A DNA stretch of 64,000 nucleotides from Chrysomallon squamiferum (lineage: Eukaryota > Mollusca > Gastropoda > Neomphalida > Peltospiridae): the NCBI GenBank assembly GCA_012295275.1, contig CM022670.1, forward strand, positions 13,429,583 through 13,493,582, in the 5' to 3' direction. Below the pieces are notes generated by a model. That model did no database searches. It was not told where the DNA came from and saw only the letters and a program-made list of their open reading frames with translations. The first letter of the stretch is position 1. The number at the start of each line of letters is the position of its first letter. Made by a program: the position numbers and the translations under genes. Of this stretch, positions 11,561 through 22,882 are shown in pieces.

Positions 11561-12375
11561 TTGGGGGGGATTATTCAGCACACCTGTGTCTACAATGAAA
11601 AAAAGGTTTGTCAACCACTGATTAAAACTAACTGTCACCTTTTTGACCTCGCACAATGAGAAGACTGATCTGGTATTCAGATTTGCAAGGTGATTTGTAT
11701 AAAATATGTAACAACATTTACACATTTACCATTCTTTTCATATACGTTTTTGTTTTGTAAAACAGATAGACTGACTCTTTGAGTTCTGAGTTAGAGGTCA
11801 TCTGTAACTAATTGTCATCCTTCTTTGACTGTCATGTTTGCTGTTGTTACTAACACATTAATGTGTTTACTTTGTAAGGTACACTGTAACATCAAAATAG
11901 ACTTTCTTCAATCCTTTTGTATATTAAGTGTATATTAATATTATCATTGCTTGGATCGGGATCAGTAGAGCATTATGTTATGTACTACATTTCTCTTGTG
12001 CATTCTTTAAAAATATATGTATGTACAGGAGTTATCTACCGGGAAATAAAAATCAGGTTTGTTTTTTTTATATAGATGCACACACATACACATACACATA
12101 CAAAACACATTTCTTAGCAGTGTTGCCATGATTTTTTGCTTTTCTCATTTGTGTAATATTCTAACAACAACAATAGCAATAACAATTACAAAACGTATAT
12201 ATGTCCATAAGCTTTTTTCTTCTTTTTGATTTTTGTTATTGTTTTTCACATAAGGTTTAAGCATGTATATATACACACATAATACATACTTATATATATA
12301 TATACATGCTTACATACATACATTATATATATGTGTAGATAAATGTGTGTGTGTGTGTGTATATATATATACTTG

Positions 12376-12462
12376 TTAATAGTAAAAAATGTTTCACTAA
12401 CTGAAGCTGTCTGTTAAGTAGAATACATTTAAACAAACACTCTAAGAGAAAATTTCAATTAC
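12376..12462 (+). repeat. 87-bp dispersed element, copy A
   Basis: The sequence around AAGTAGAATACATTTAAACA matches the reverse complement of 15771-15857 without gaps over 87 bases, with about ten mismatches counted by eye. Similarity stops on both sides. Each copy lies in the 3' flank of an Ig gene. Origin unknown; a small non-autonomous element or a relic of segmental duplication with inversion are both possible. Confidence 0.8.
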
Positions 12463-12978
12463 TGAAGCAAAATCCATTTTAACATCAATTTTTACAGTAA
12501 TGTATTATTTAGTAAGTCACAGAAATGTTACAAATATACCAATCTGCCCATAAATTCATTTAAATGTATCAGTATTTCATAAACAGCTGAATAATCAGTC
12601 TATTTATATAAAAAATCTACTTTTTTTCACTATGTGTGTTTTCTTATAGCATATACAAAGTATTTTCATACATTTCAAGCCACATTATTTTGAAATGTAA
12701 GTATACATTAATGTGTGAATGCAAGAAAACATACAAAATGGATGCATTATATGAATCTTTAAATACAACATACATGAATATATGTCTGTTTATCAGCCTG
12801 TAAAATGCATATGTGTTAAAGTAATGAATATTTATTAGTTTCAAACATGATATGCTTTACTTATTTCATTTTAATATACCTTCAGGGGGATACATTTTTT
12901 TTTTTTTTTATTAAACTGGTGTTGTTAAAAGAAAATAAAAAAAAAGAAGAAGAAAGAGAAGAAAAATCTTTTCAAAAT

Positions 12979-13662
12979 TTAAAGCCTGGTGTTGAATTCA
13001 TTTTGAATTTGAACTTTGATCTCCTGAATTTCCATAGCAACACTGTCACTGTCATCATTGTACTGAACATTGTCACAACCAAGGGACACCTCACCAGCCA
13101 AGGAAAGCTCAAAATTATCGTTTTTTTTATCACCATCATCAGCATCTTTATGATTGTAACACCAGCAAAAAGCTATCATCAGTATCATCACTACTGCTGC
13201 AGCAACACCACCAATTATCAGGTTCATCCTGTACTTTGTTGCAAGGTCACCCCAGTAGGGTCCACTGATGTTGATTGTTTTTTGGATAATTCTGTACTGA
13301 CCAGTTGCTAGATTGTATGTTAGACAGGTGTATGTTCCAAAGTCTTTGTCATCCACTCTGCGAATTTGTAGTTGTCTCCCTTGCTCTGAAACAATTACTC
13401 GATTGTGACTGTCAGCTAACTGCCCGTGCCTGATAAAATCTCCACTAGGGAGGATCCACATGTAAAGATTGGTGTCTGCAACAACTGGATTGTCAAATTT
13501 ATGTTGATGATTCTGACAGGAGAGGTTGAAAGATAAGTCATACTGGACAATGAAATTGGTTTCCAAGGAGTTGTCTTCTGTCTCTGAAGCATTAATGTTG
13601 CCATAGCAACTGATATGAAATAATACGAAAGCCAGCACTGACATTACCCATTTCAAAATCAT
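12979..13662 (-). CDS. Ig-TM family member 2: one Ig domain, membrane span, TRL C-terminus
   Basis: A 227-residue type I membrane protein: signal peptide (about 1-20), then one V-type Ig domain with C49, W69 in MWILPSGD and C113 in DKDFGTYTC. The membrane-proximal motif is GPYWGDLATKYR (134-145), followed by a membrane span at about 147-168 beginning IIGGVAAAVV. The ~58-residue acidic tail lacks a YEN motif (it has VQYNDD at 199-204) but ends Asn-Thr-Arg-Leu, a class I PDZ-binding C-terminus. Glycosylation sites include NAS, NLS and NIS. One coding exon; a TTTTCAG about 12 nt before the ATG is a likely 5' UTR acceptor, and a TATAAG|GTAAGA donor near 14225 could close a non-coding first exon. 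Of the five it is most like member 1 in the Ig and membrane-proximal parts. Confidence 0.88.
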   Translation of the reverse strand: MILKWVMSVLAFVLFHISCYGNINASETEDNSLETNFIVQYDLSFNLSCQNHQHKFDNPVVADTNLYMWILPSGDFIRHGQLADSHNRVIVSEQGRQLQIRRVDDKDFGTYTCLTYNLATGQYRIIQKTINISGPYWGDLATKYRMNLIIGGVAAAVVMILMIAFCWCYNHKDADDGDKKNDNFELSLAGEVSLGCDNVQYNDDSDSVAMEIQEIKVQIQNEFNTRL

Positions 13663-15053
13663 ATTTGTTTCTGATCTGAAAATGTAAATTTAAAAACATA
13701 TATGTTAAGATGGTGGTTTTATAATATTATGGATACCAGTGATTATTTAACATTTGCCTTCATTTGGTTATGCACTATTTAATGTTTTTATATAGTTTAG
13801 GTATGATGCCTTAGTGTCCGATTTTTGCCATGGTAATGTGGTTTGAGCTAGGAGAACAAATATTTTCTAGGAAGAAAAATTTAAATTGGTACTGAGAACA
13901 AGATTTAAAGGAAGTTTCAAAATTACACATCAGTGAGTTATATTTTATTTTGAAACTTCAAAGAATAGACTTCTTTTTGTACATTAGTTGAATGGCAGAA
14001 GATGCATCACAGTAACACATAATAAAATTATATACTATAATGACATATTTATTAAATATGATAATAATGTGAAAATCATTAAAGGAAGCCCGTTTATGTA
14101 GGAAATCTGGAAATCTTTTATTAACTTTTATACTAAAAAAAAAAATTAAGTTCACTTCTTGTAGGCATTTATTGGCTCAAAGATAACAGTATTATTATGA
14201 ATTTAAAGAGATACTCATTCTTACCTTATAAACTAGATGATGGTTATAAAGGTAATGACAGAGATTTTGAAATGGCCATATAGTAAGCCACATGTACTGA
14301 CCAACTGAATGCTTCTTTGTAGGTTATGTTTACGTAGTATCATATTAAAAAGGTTTAGTACTTTTTTTGTCAGGTGTGTCAGGTACCCTTTGGTTTTTTC
14401 TGTTTGCTTTTGAGAAGAAAAAAAAAACAAGTTTTACAAAGAAGTAAGGACATTCCAAGGTTAGGATCTTTATTATTTAAAAAGAAGGTCAGTTTCACAT
14501 TAATATACTCATAGGATGATCTTTAAAAAATATTATTAATGTTTTCATTATTTTTATGAACACTGTCTATTCTGTATCACATTTATTTAAACATATTCTA
14601 ATTTTCTTCTAAATTGGCTTATTACAGCCAAGTGTGTGTTTATATATATCAATTTTTTTTTCTATCATAAATATGCACTTAAAACATTCTCTTAATGGTT
14701 TTTCAAAAAGTAGAAAAAAATGTTGTTGTGTCATAACATAGCAAGGATGTGGTGTGTATATGCTATGATTTGATGAAACTGGGAATATACTTTCATGTTG
14801 TTTTTTAAAATATTTTATAAAAATTTGCTAAACATAAATTATGACAGTAACAGTCTATGAAGTACTGTGACCACTGCATGATTTCTTTATTGATGTGCAT
14901 TCTTAGACATCATTGTTGCAGATGTATACAAGATCGACAGAACAAATGATTTATTCATTCATGATAAATATTAACAAGCAAGATTTTCTAAAACACTGAA
15001 AATTAAACATTTAATAAATTTACTATAATTAATGATCTTAAACTGTTCATGTC

Positions 15054-15088
<35 letters not shown>

Positions 15089-16215
15089 TCACATACATAT
15101 GAATGAATTTTCTCGTTACATTTAACTTATATAACACTATAAGTAATTAGAATGCATGAACACACTGATAATTAGAAAACTGAAAGGGACATGTAGCTGA
15201 CCTATTGGTACTTATTCACGATCAGATTTTGCCTAGCCATATACACAGTTTAATTTAAAATGTAATAGAGATCTGTTAACATATTCTCAAATATGTGACA
15301 CTGAACACCCAATATAATTTAGTGCTGGTGTACTGTAAAACATTCATTCTTTTATTCATTAAAGGCTCAGGTGTTTTTTGCTTTTTTATAATACTTCAGA
15401 TCAGTTTGTACCGATACCTCAGTAAGACAATAGCAAACTAAAACAAAAAAAAAGTAAATGCTGTTTTTTTTATTCATGACATAACCAGAAATAACAATTT
15501 TGTGATATATATATGTGTATCTTGTTAAAATAATTATGTCATTGTTTTAATAAGAAGTGAAAAATAAAAGCTTTTTTTGCCTTTTTTTTCTGTATTAAAA
15601 GTAACTTCTGTTGTCATAATGTCCTGTCACCTTTAATAACTTTAAAAATGGATAATATTTTTTTGTTGCAACATCTAAAACAATCAAACAAACACAATCA
15701 TTCATTTTCACTCTAACAACTTTGTGATAATGTAGAAAAGGCATTTTGTGTAATATAGTTTGGTATATTTGTAATGGAAATTTTCTTTTAGAATGTTTGT
15801 TTAAATGTATTCTACTTATCAGACAATTTCAGTCAGTGAAACATTATTTACCACTAATGAGTTCATGAGAACAAAATATTTGAATGTCATAATATTTGTT
15901 TGAAATAAACCATTGCCATTGTAAAAGTTGATGTAGCTGTTTATATTAACTTTTCAGCTTCTACTTCACAGCACTTTCCTTTATCATTAAAACTTGTAAA
16001 AATTGTATTTAAATCTACTCTGTGTATTCATAGATTAATTTAAGGCTTAAGTTATTACACCTGTTTATTTGTTTCCTGCACATGTGTTTGATTACAATAA
16101 AGTTCAATTTGTACAGATCAGGCTTTTTTGTGTTGTCTTTTTTCTTGATGCTTCTTCTGAACTTATACAGTGCTTATGAAAGTTTGATTGTCAGATATGG
16201 GATGACTAATAAGAC
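13663..16215. other. non-coding gap between Ig genes 2 and 3
   Basis: No coding region was recognised. A good minus-strand donor (GT at 14224-14223) may mark a first non-coding exon of the Ig gene ending at 13662. A (TA)/(CA)n tract lies at about 15056-15089. The inverted partner of the 87-bp element lies at 15771-15857. AATAAA on the minus strand at 16064-16069 is the likely poly-A signal of the next Ig gene. Confidence 0.4.
15771..15857 (-). repeat. 87-bp dispersed element, copy B (inverted)
   Basis: The reverse complement aligns without gaps to 12376-12462, with about ten mismatches. It lies about 360 bp beyond the 3' end of the Ig gene at 16216-16881, as copy A lies about 520 bp beyond the 3' end of the neighbouring Ig gene, but in opposite orientation. 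Confidence 0.8.
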
Positions 16216-16881
16216 TTAAAGCTTTTCTGATTCACTAATCCCAGATTCTGTATTGGGAGTTCCATCAACTGGAGTTACATTCTCAAAAGGGAGGTTTTCT
16301 TTCTCACCGACAGACACATCAAAAACTGTATTTTCGTATGTTTCAATGTGCGATCCATGTTTCATTTCTATTGAGTTTCTTTGACCTTCGTGTTTTGATG
16401 AGTATCTGTAATTCCAAATCAGACATCCAGCACCAAACACTGCAACCATGACCGCAGCTGCTATCCCACCAACTATGGCACTCCTACGGAACTGTTCATG
16501 CAGATCAGAGAAATCTGCACCATCTATGTTCAGACCAAACTGAATGGAGAGTATTTCTGCTGGCTTCTTCATCAAAATGATGCAGTGGTAGTAACCAAAT
16601 ACGTCGTCATTGACGTTTGAAATGGTGATGTTGTAGCCATCAGGAGACACTCTGACTTTCCTTCTTGACTGATCTGCTTTGAGCAGGGTGTTGTCAGGAA
16701 GTATCCATGAAACAAAATCAATCTGAGATCTCATTTCTGATGTTTTTACTGAGCTGTTGTCACAGTAGAAATACGTTGAGCTGTAATAGGGAACTTTTTT
16801 ATCCAAACTTTCTGCATTTTGAGAACTGAGCACCAACAAATTTAGCAGTGTCATCAGACACAGGCAGAAATATGTCTTCAT
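16216..16881 (-). CDS. Ig-TM family member 3: one Ig domain, membrane span, tail with YENT
   Basis: A 221-residue type I membrane protein. It has a signal peptide (about 1-24) and an Ig domain with C40, W59 in SWILPDN and C100 in VFGYYHC. The usual D of the D-x-G-x-Y-x-C motif is replaced by V94. The membrane-proximal region GADFSDLHEQFRR (121-133) is a diverged form of the family motif. A membrane span at about 135-156 starts AIVGGIAAAVMV. The 60-odd residue tail contains T-Y-E-N-T (181-185), which fits a Grb2-type Y-x-N site, and a related PFENV (198-202) in which Phe replaces Tyr. It ends Glu-Lys-Leu. One coding exon; a TTTAG close before the ATG is a weaker candidate 5' UTR acceptor than in the other copies. 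Ligand and partners unknown. Confidence 0.88.
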   Translation of the reverse strand: MKTYFCLCLMTLLNLLVLSSQNAESLDKKVPYYSSTYFYCDNSSVKTSEMRSQIDFVSWILPDNTLLKADQSRRKVRVSPDGYNITISNVNDDVFGYYHCIILMKKPAEILSIQFGLNIDGADFSDLHEQFRRSAIVGGIAAAVMVAVFGAGCLIWNYRYSSKHEGQRNSIEMKHGSHIETYENTVFDVSVGEKENLPFENVTPVDGTPNTESGISESEKL

Positions 16882-19415
16882 TCTTCTAAATTTAGAAATC
16901 TTCCAGGAAAACTTTCTCTATCTAATAAACAACAAAATAATTAATATTAATTTTAACTGAAAGTAAATAATCAAAAAAAAAATACAGACAATAAAAGCAA
17001 ACAAAAAATAAAATCTTATTCAATTTTCTTTCATTTGTATGTGTGTACCATTCTTCATGCAGTAATAAGGCATTCAAGTTACAATGTATAGACTAATACT
17101 ATTAAAAATTAGTAATAATAATAATAATACCAATATATAAAGTCTGTGAGATTAGTATATATAAAAAAGGTTTTTACTGTTAAATGGAAAACTTATGTTC
17201 TAGCATTAAAACATAAACTTTTAAATGTTTACGCTAATTTTCAAGTGCTTGTTGAAAAAAAAATAAAGTTAACACAAATCAGTGATAAAGCCTGATATAA
17301 AATACTTCTTCTCTATTTGACATACAAAAACTGGATAAACAATGTATATCATTAACCTAGGTCAGGGCACTGTTCACACATATTTCTGGCAGACTTATAA
17401 ACTCCATAAAGCAACTGCTAATTGTTTTTGTTTTAACTGATATCACCAGTTTGAGTGAGCTATCCCAGTGTGCAATGCACCACAGCCATTTAGCTTCTCT
17501 GTATGTTCCAAGTTTGTGAAATTTCTTTCACCATAGATGCATATAATGTTTATAAATAGTCAGTTACCTAAACTGCTGGTAATAAATTTTGTTATCTGCT
17601 GTTCAAAATGAAACTCTAATTTTCACCTTTTATTTTAGAGAGGCAAATTGATGGATTTCCATTGAATGGTTTTGTAAAATGGAAGGTGTTACATTATAAG
17701 AAGTTTTGTCTTCACCTATTTTTTTTAACCATACTGACGTGACATGCACAAAAACCAAGGCACTGGATTGATTACAAAACAGTTGTATGAATAAGATCTC
17801 TTTAAAGGGTATTTTGGGTGATATGAAGTATCTACACAGCTTTTAAATCTTTAGAAGATTTTGTTTTATTTTGAAAAGATTCAATCTTTCCTAATAATGA
17901 AGTACATTTTCACTAGTTTTATGAGATTAGTTCATATATAGAAATGTAAGATAAATAAATAAATAAATCATAGAGAGTTCTGTTTAACTAAATACTTTGC
18001 CTAATTTTCATAGATCACATTCAAATTAACCAATTCAAATGAGGACAGTGAAATGTTCGTTTCTTTAAGTTTTCTACTATTGCTGTGTATTGCCATTAAC
18101 ATCATAAAGTAAAACATATAATAATATTTAGACAAAAGCTATAATACCAAGTAAACAGAGCTCCATTTTGTTGACAGATAAACCAAACAAATATGTGTAC
18201 TGCTGGTAATGGGGACATTTTCTTAACTCTTCAGCTATGTCTGCTCTCAGTGAAGCCAGTGTTAAATGATGGACACACATTATCTTGTTTCTAAGTAAAC
18301 TGGGATAGTATCTTATTTTAACACAATTATTTGAAGTGTATTTGCATTATTAAGAGTGTTCGTTTCTAAGGAGTTCAGGTGTTTTGTGAAGATGTTTGTA
18401 TATATACGTGATTTCTGTGCTATTTATTGGAACTGGGAAAATTCAAACTTGCTAGTCTGCAGAACAAATGACTATGAAATCTGTAAACAGTCCATAATGT
18501 TGGTTTCTTGGCACTCTTTTGTCATTTTCAGTGAATTAGACCAAAGACTTATTTTTCTGATTTAGATAACTTCATGATGTTTTGAAATATGTTCATCACC
18601 TATATTTTTTTATTTTCACACAACCATTTTGACTTCTGTTTAACATCTGTTGTATTCCATTTTCAAACATGGTATTAATTTCTGATATTTCACAACCTAT
18701 GTTTTATCATGTCTAGACAACTATATGATCAGATTTATGTACTTTATACAGAAACCTATGCTGTCTTGTTTAAAAACAAAAATTTGTCATCTTAAAAGAT
18801 TTATGCTGTTTGTTGAGATACATTTATTGTCATAAGTACAGACACTGTCATTCTAAGAACTTCAAAGATTATTTATTCATTTTTTTTAATTATTATTATA
18901 TAAATATCTTGATGATTGTTTTCTATGTCATTAAATAACCTTACATTTCAAATATTTCTCACCATTTTTTGTAGTTTACACATAATACTTTGCATTAACA
19001 GTACGGGAATTATACCTCTAGCCATTCATCAAAACCTCCAAAAATTTAAATTGAAGACAAAAATAAAATACAGGTAGGTCATGTAAAGGTGAAATTACTG
19101 ACAGAAACTTACTCTGAAAAGAACTAAGACAAATGTTAAACAAGAAAAATAATGTTTTGCTTACCTGTATATACCTGCATACAAGTTCTTGATTAAAAAG
19201 TCCAGTAGGTAAACTCCAAGTACATCTGAGATAGGACCTATCAGTCAAATAGGCTATCTCCTTCACAACCAATGTGGACCTGTCCATTAGCTAAACAGGG
19301 GTGACAGTGTGGTTATTTGTTTGTTTGTTCAGTTTGTACTTGATAAAATAAAATCATTTTTATATTTGTTCTTTGCAACAGTTTATTTAATAAAAATAAT
19401 AATAACAAAAAAAAT

Positions 19416-19453
<38 letters not shown>

Positions 19454-22126
19454 TAATAATAAATAAATAAATAAAAATGATAGTAATAATAATAATCATC
19501 ATCATCATTATTTTTATTATTGTTGTTGTTGTAATTATTATTATTATTATTATTAAAATTTTATTTGGAAATCAGTCCTGCATTAATGGATGACTAGCTG
19601 AAGGTGTTGGAAATCATGAACATCCCACTGGTCATTTCAAAAAATCTATTCAAAATTATAATGAAAAATTCTTTTCCTTTTTCAAGTTTATACACACATG
19701 CATTAACACATGTGCAAATATATACACACACTTTGAATTATTTCCCATTCCAATAGAACTCCATTCTAATCTGAACTAGAATTTTTTTTAGAAGATTTCC
19801 ACATTTTTCACTATATCATTAATATTTTATTATCTTTAAACATATATTTTAATAAACAATGACTTTGAAACATTAATCTCTAATTAAATATTAATGGGGG
19901 GGAAAAAGAATCCATCTAACACCACAAAGTAAATATTGTGTTGTATATTTTATTCATCTACAGGCAGTCTCTGAATTTTGTGTTAATTTTTTTTTTTAAT
20001 TTTGGAGGAGACTGTGTCACTAAAGCATTAGACTGTATGTCTTGAAGTTATATTTGCAGGGTATTCTGTAGACTGGTTAAAGACTTGTAATGTAAATTTA
20101 TATTCTGGTTTTACAGAATAATGATATCAGTTATTTTGATTTTTAGGCCCAAAAAATGTTTGTTTTTTTCCTTTTTTATCTTTTTAAAAAAAAAAATAAT
20201 AAAGAGACAGGAAATATCAGATGGGCAAGATGTTTCAAATGGCTCAAAAACAACATAAACTACATAAGATAAAAACAAGTCTAAGCAAGATGTTTAAATT
20301 TATGTTGCAGCCTCTGAAAAATAGAGGTGCAAAGTTTGAATGTTTACTGCTGAAATGTTTACAAGGTTTGTAAATAATATTAACTATTCACATCACATTG
20401 CGTCATTTGTGTAGATTGAATTTACATAATTATTAATTATCTCATTAAAACATCTTGGACTGTTTTGAACAAGGCAACACACTGGAATAATAAGAAGTCA
20501 GTAACAGAACTGAGAACTGATAACATAATAATAACCTCTGGATACTCGGGAAGAAAACAGGAGATAGTCATAAAGTTTATCTATCATTGTTAAAATGTAC
20601 CTATAGCAGGATGAACTTATAGTCTATATATATTTCATATACTTACATTTAGGTTACTTGTCTTACACATCTTGTTGAACAAAATAGATACTGTGCATGG
20701 CCATAACTATATTGAGGCAAATGAGTCATACCAAAATGAATGATTTTTATTTATTTTTTATTTTTTTATTTTTTGAATCCAAAGATTTAATTTAAAAAGT
20801 ATATAAAATATAAATCTCTATTCAATAAAAACGATACCCACTGAATAATTTTGTTCATGTCTGAGGTTACCGTTTGAATTCTATTAAGAAAAAGATGCCA
20901 GGAAATGGTTAGAATCAAGGATTTTGCATCTTTCTAGTTTCTTGGAGCCTATGGTGGCCCCCAGACCCCTGGCCAAACCTTTATTCCCCTCATTTCAAAA
21001 AGAGTCTAGTTACGACCATGCTGTGTATTATGATTATACAAAAACATATGTGCAATACTTTTTTTTAAACTGTTAGGATATTATTATCATTTTATATTAA
21101 AATACCACATTAATAAATAACAACATATTTATTAAATGAAAATATAGTTTATTAAAATATTACAAAATACAAATATGTTATTGCAAGCTTATTATAATAA
21201 TACATGAATGACACTGATTATATCTACATACATAAACATCGAAAATGTAACAAAGTATTTTCATGTATTTAATGCAGGAGCTGATGATATTGTAGTTTTT
21301 ATAATAATATGTGCTTTAATGCTATGCATGTAATTATCTTACAAGAATGCCAAATAACAATGAAAATGTCGCATAACGACAGAGCCCTTTTAAACAGCTA
21401 ACATGTTTGGGTTTTTTAAATTACAATTAAATTTTGTTTGAATGTCCATAAAAAATATATAAATGTAAATAATTAAATACATGTATTACGAGGCTTTTAA
21501 GTTGAAAAACGAAAATTAATAAATAGTAATTAAAAAAATAATAATAATAAAAATAAAATCTATATTTCAAACTATCAAAGTGGATGCACGTATAGCAGAA
21601 AGACGCATTTATATTCGAAACTAATTAAATAGCTTTAATATGAAATAATAATAAATCATATTCAAAAGAAGCTGTCAAAGGTCATGGGGTATTATAACTT
21701 GTCTTCTGAAATTACGTGACACTTCATATATTTCATCGCCGAAATAATTCATCTATTTAAACAAACAAGATTGTTACTGATTTTAATAATTTAAAAATTT
21801 CATGCCAGTATTTTGCTGAAATTATGTATACGTTTGCTTTTGACAATGTCCAACTTCCGCCCGAACTGAAATAAAACTTTGTAGGCGTCAGCTAAATATA
21901 CAACACATTCCTGAGTAATCATTTGTGGTTTGAATGTAAAATTTAAAAAACAAAATAAAAAAATCTCATTCGCAGTCCATTTGAGGTTTACGTTTACAAT
22001 TGTCATTTGCTTTCTATGATATACACAAAATGGTTTCTGTAACTTTTGATTCATCATATATGTTTTTGCTATTTATTAATAACCTGGAAGATAACAGGAT
22101 AATATATTTTAAAATGAGAGGTGAAA
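16882..22126. other. 5.2-kb non-coding gap between Ig genes 3 and 4
   Basis: No intact gene was seen. An inverted (TAA)n-(ATT)n block spans about 19419-19555. On the minus strand a short open frame at 19165-19287 ends in a strong ACAG|GTAAGC donor and includes the phrase W-S-L-P-T-G, reminiscent of the Ig family's W-I-L-P-S-G, but the cysteine spacing is wrong. It may be a first exon of the Ig gene at 16216-16881 or chance. AATAAA on the minus strand at 22072-22077 suits the next Ig gene. Confidence 0.4.
19405..19560. repeat. (TAA)n / (ATT)n inverted tract
   Basis: TAA triplets (about 19416-19460), AAAT units, CAT and GTT triplets and then ATT triplets (about 19535-19555) make a partly self-complementary simple-sequence block. 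Confidence 0.75.
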
Positions 22127-22774
22127 TTACAGTCTAGTTGTATGTTGATCAAATCCTTCATTTTCGTAGCCACTGTTGCTGACTGCAACCTTTTCGCCGC
22201 CATTGGTCCCTATTTGGTCAAAAGCGTCGTTTATTTCCTGCGCACGTTCACGTTGTTCTTTCCCGCGTTTTTTTCTGTCTTCGCTCTTGTATCGGAATTT
22301 TTCAATGAAGCATGCTCCTGCTACTGGAATAAAGAACACAGCCGCTGCAATACCACCAACCATAATGTTGTAGCGGTATTTGTCTATCTTCGAACTGTAT
22401 GCAGGCTCGTATAAATTTAGCGCTCTCACTACTCTGACGTACTCAACGTTGTTACGTTCTACAGTGCAGACGTACACACCATGATCCTCGTCGCTTATCT
22501 TCTTAATTTTAAGCACCATTCCATTTACGTTATTTTTGTCGATTACTTGATACTTGTCATTGTTCAGACCAGACGATCCTGTAATTGTGATTTGGTTCGG
22601 CGTTAGCCAAGTTACTGTATCACTAGGTTCTAGCCTAGCATTGGAGTCGTTGCATTCCAGTTCTCCATCGCTGCCAATAACAAACTGGAATCCCCATTTG
22701 GGCTCGGTACGCCAGTCTATTTCCGCTTGCACCAAAAGAGGGAGGAAAACCAGTAAAACAGCTACAGGCGACAT
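22127..22774 (-). CDS. Ig-TM family member 4: one Ig domain, membrane span, tail with YENE and TRL C-terminus
   Basis: A 215-residue type I membrane protein. Signal peptide about 1-17; the shared N-terminal EIDWRTEP-WGFQF opens an Ig domain with C41, W56 in VTWLTPN and C103 in DEDHGVYVC. The membrane-proximal segment is EPAYSSKIDKYR (123-134), and the membrane span at about 136-157 begins IMVGGIAAAVFF. The strongly basic then acidic tail of about 58 residues holds S-G-Y-E-N-E (201-206) and ends Thr-Thr-Arg-Leu, a class I PDZ ligand like that of member 2. It is closest to member 5, from which it differs chiefly by having a full tail. One coding exon; a poly-T TTTAG 5 nt before the ATG (exon edge 22779) is a probable 5' UTR acceptor. 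Likely a surface receptor that couples to SH2 and PDZ proteins (inference). Confidence 0.88.
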   Translation of the reverse strand: MSPVAVLLVFLPLLVQAEIDWRTEPKWGFQFVIGSDGELECNDSNARLEPSDTVTWLTPNQITITGSSGLNNDKYQVIDKNNVNGMVLKIKKISDEDHGVYVCTVERNNVEYVRVVRALNLYEPAYSSKIDKYRYNIMVGGIAAAVFFIPVAGACFIEKFRYKSEDRKKRGKEQRERAQEINDAFDQIGTNGGEKVAVSNSGYENEGFDQHTTRL

Positions 22775-22849
22775 GTCAACTAAAAAAAAAAAAAAAATTT
22801 AAACATTTTTATTGTATATATATTAAAATATATACTATAAATCAACAAG

Positions 22850-22882
<33 letters not shown>

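Larger units (their letters stand above)
9115..12978. other. non-coding gap between Ig genes 1 and 2, repeat-rich
   Basis: Contains (ATA)n near 9147-9163, a poly-A run of about 34 bases (10143-10176), (ATT)n at 10300-10340, a poly-T run near 10901-10920, the AAT/ATT inverted tract at 11458-11560 and (TA)n near 12292-12303. An 87-bp element at 12376-12462 has an inverted partner at 15771-15857. On the minus strand AATAAA at 12907-12912 lies about 65 nt past the stop of the next Ig gene. No further Ig copy or pseudogene was found. Confidence 0.45.

Noticed and set aside
11351-11725. Poly-Asn/Tyr and poly-Ile open frames
   Set aside because: Translations of the AAT/ATT tract.
19018-19287. Minus-strand frame with W-S-L-P-T-G, considered as a decayed Ig copy
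   Set aside because: Cysteine-to-tryptophan spacing is wrong, no second cysteine motif or membrane span is present, and the strong donor at 19165 fits a non-coding first exon better.
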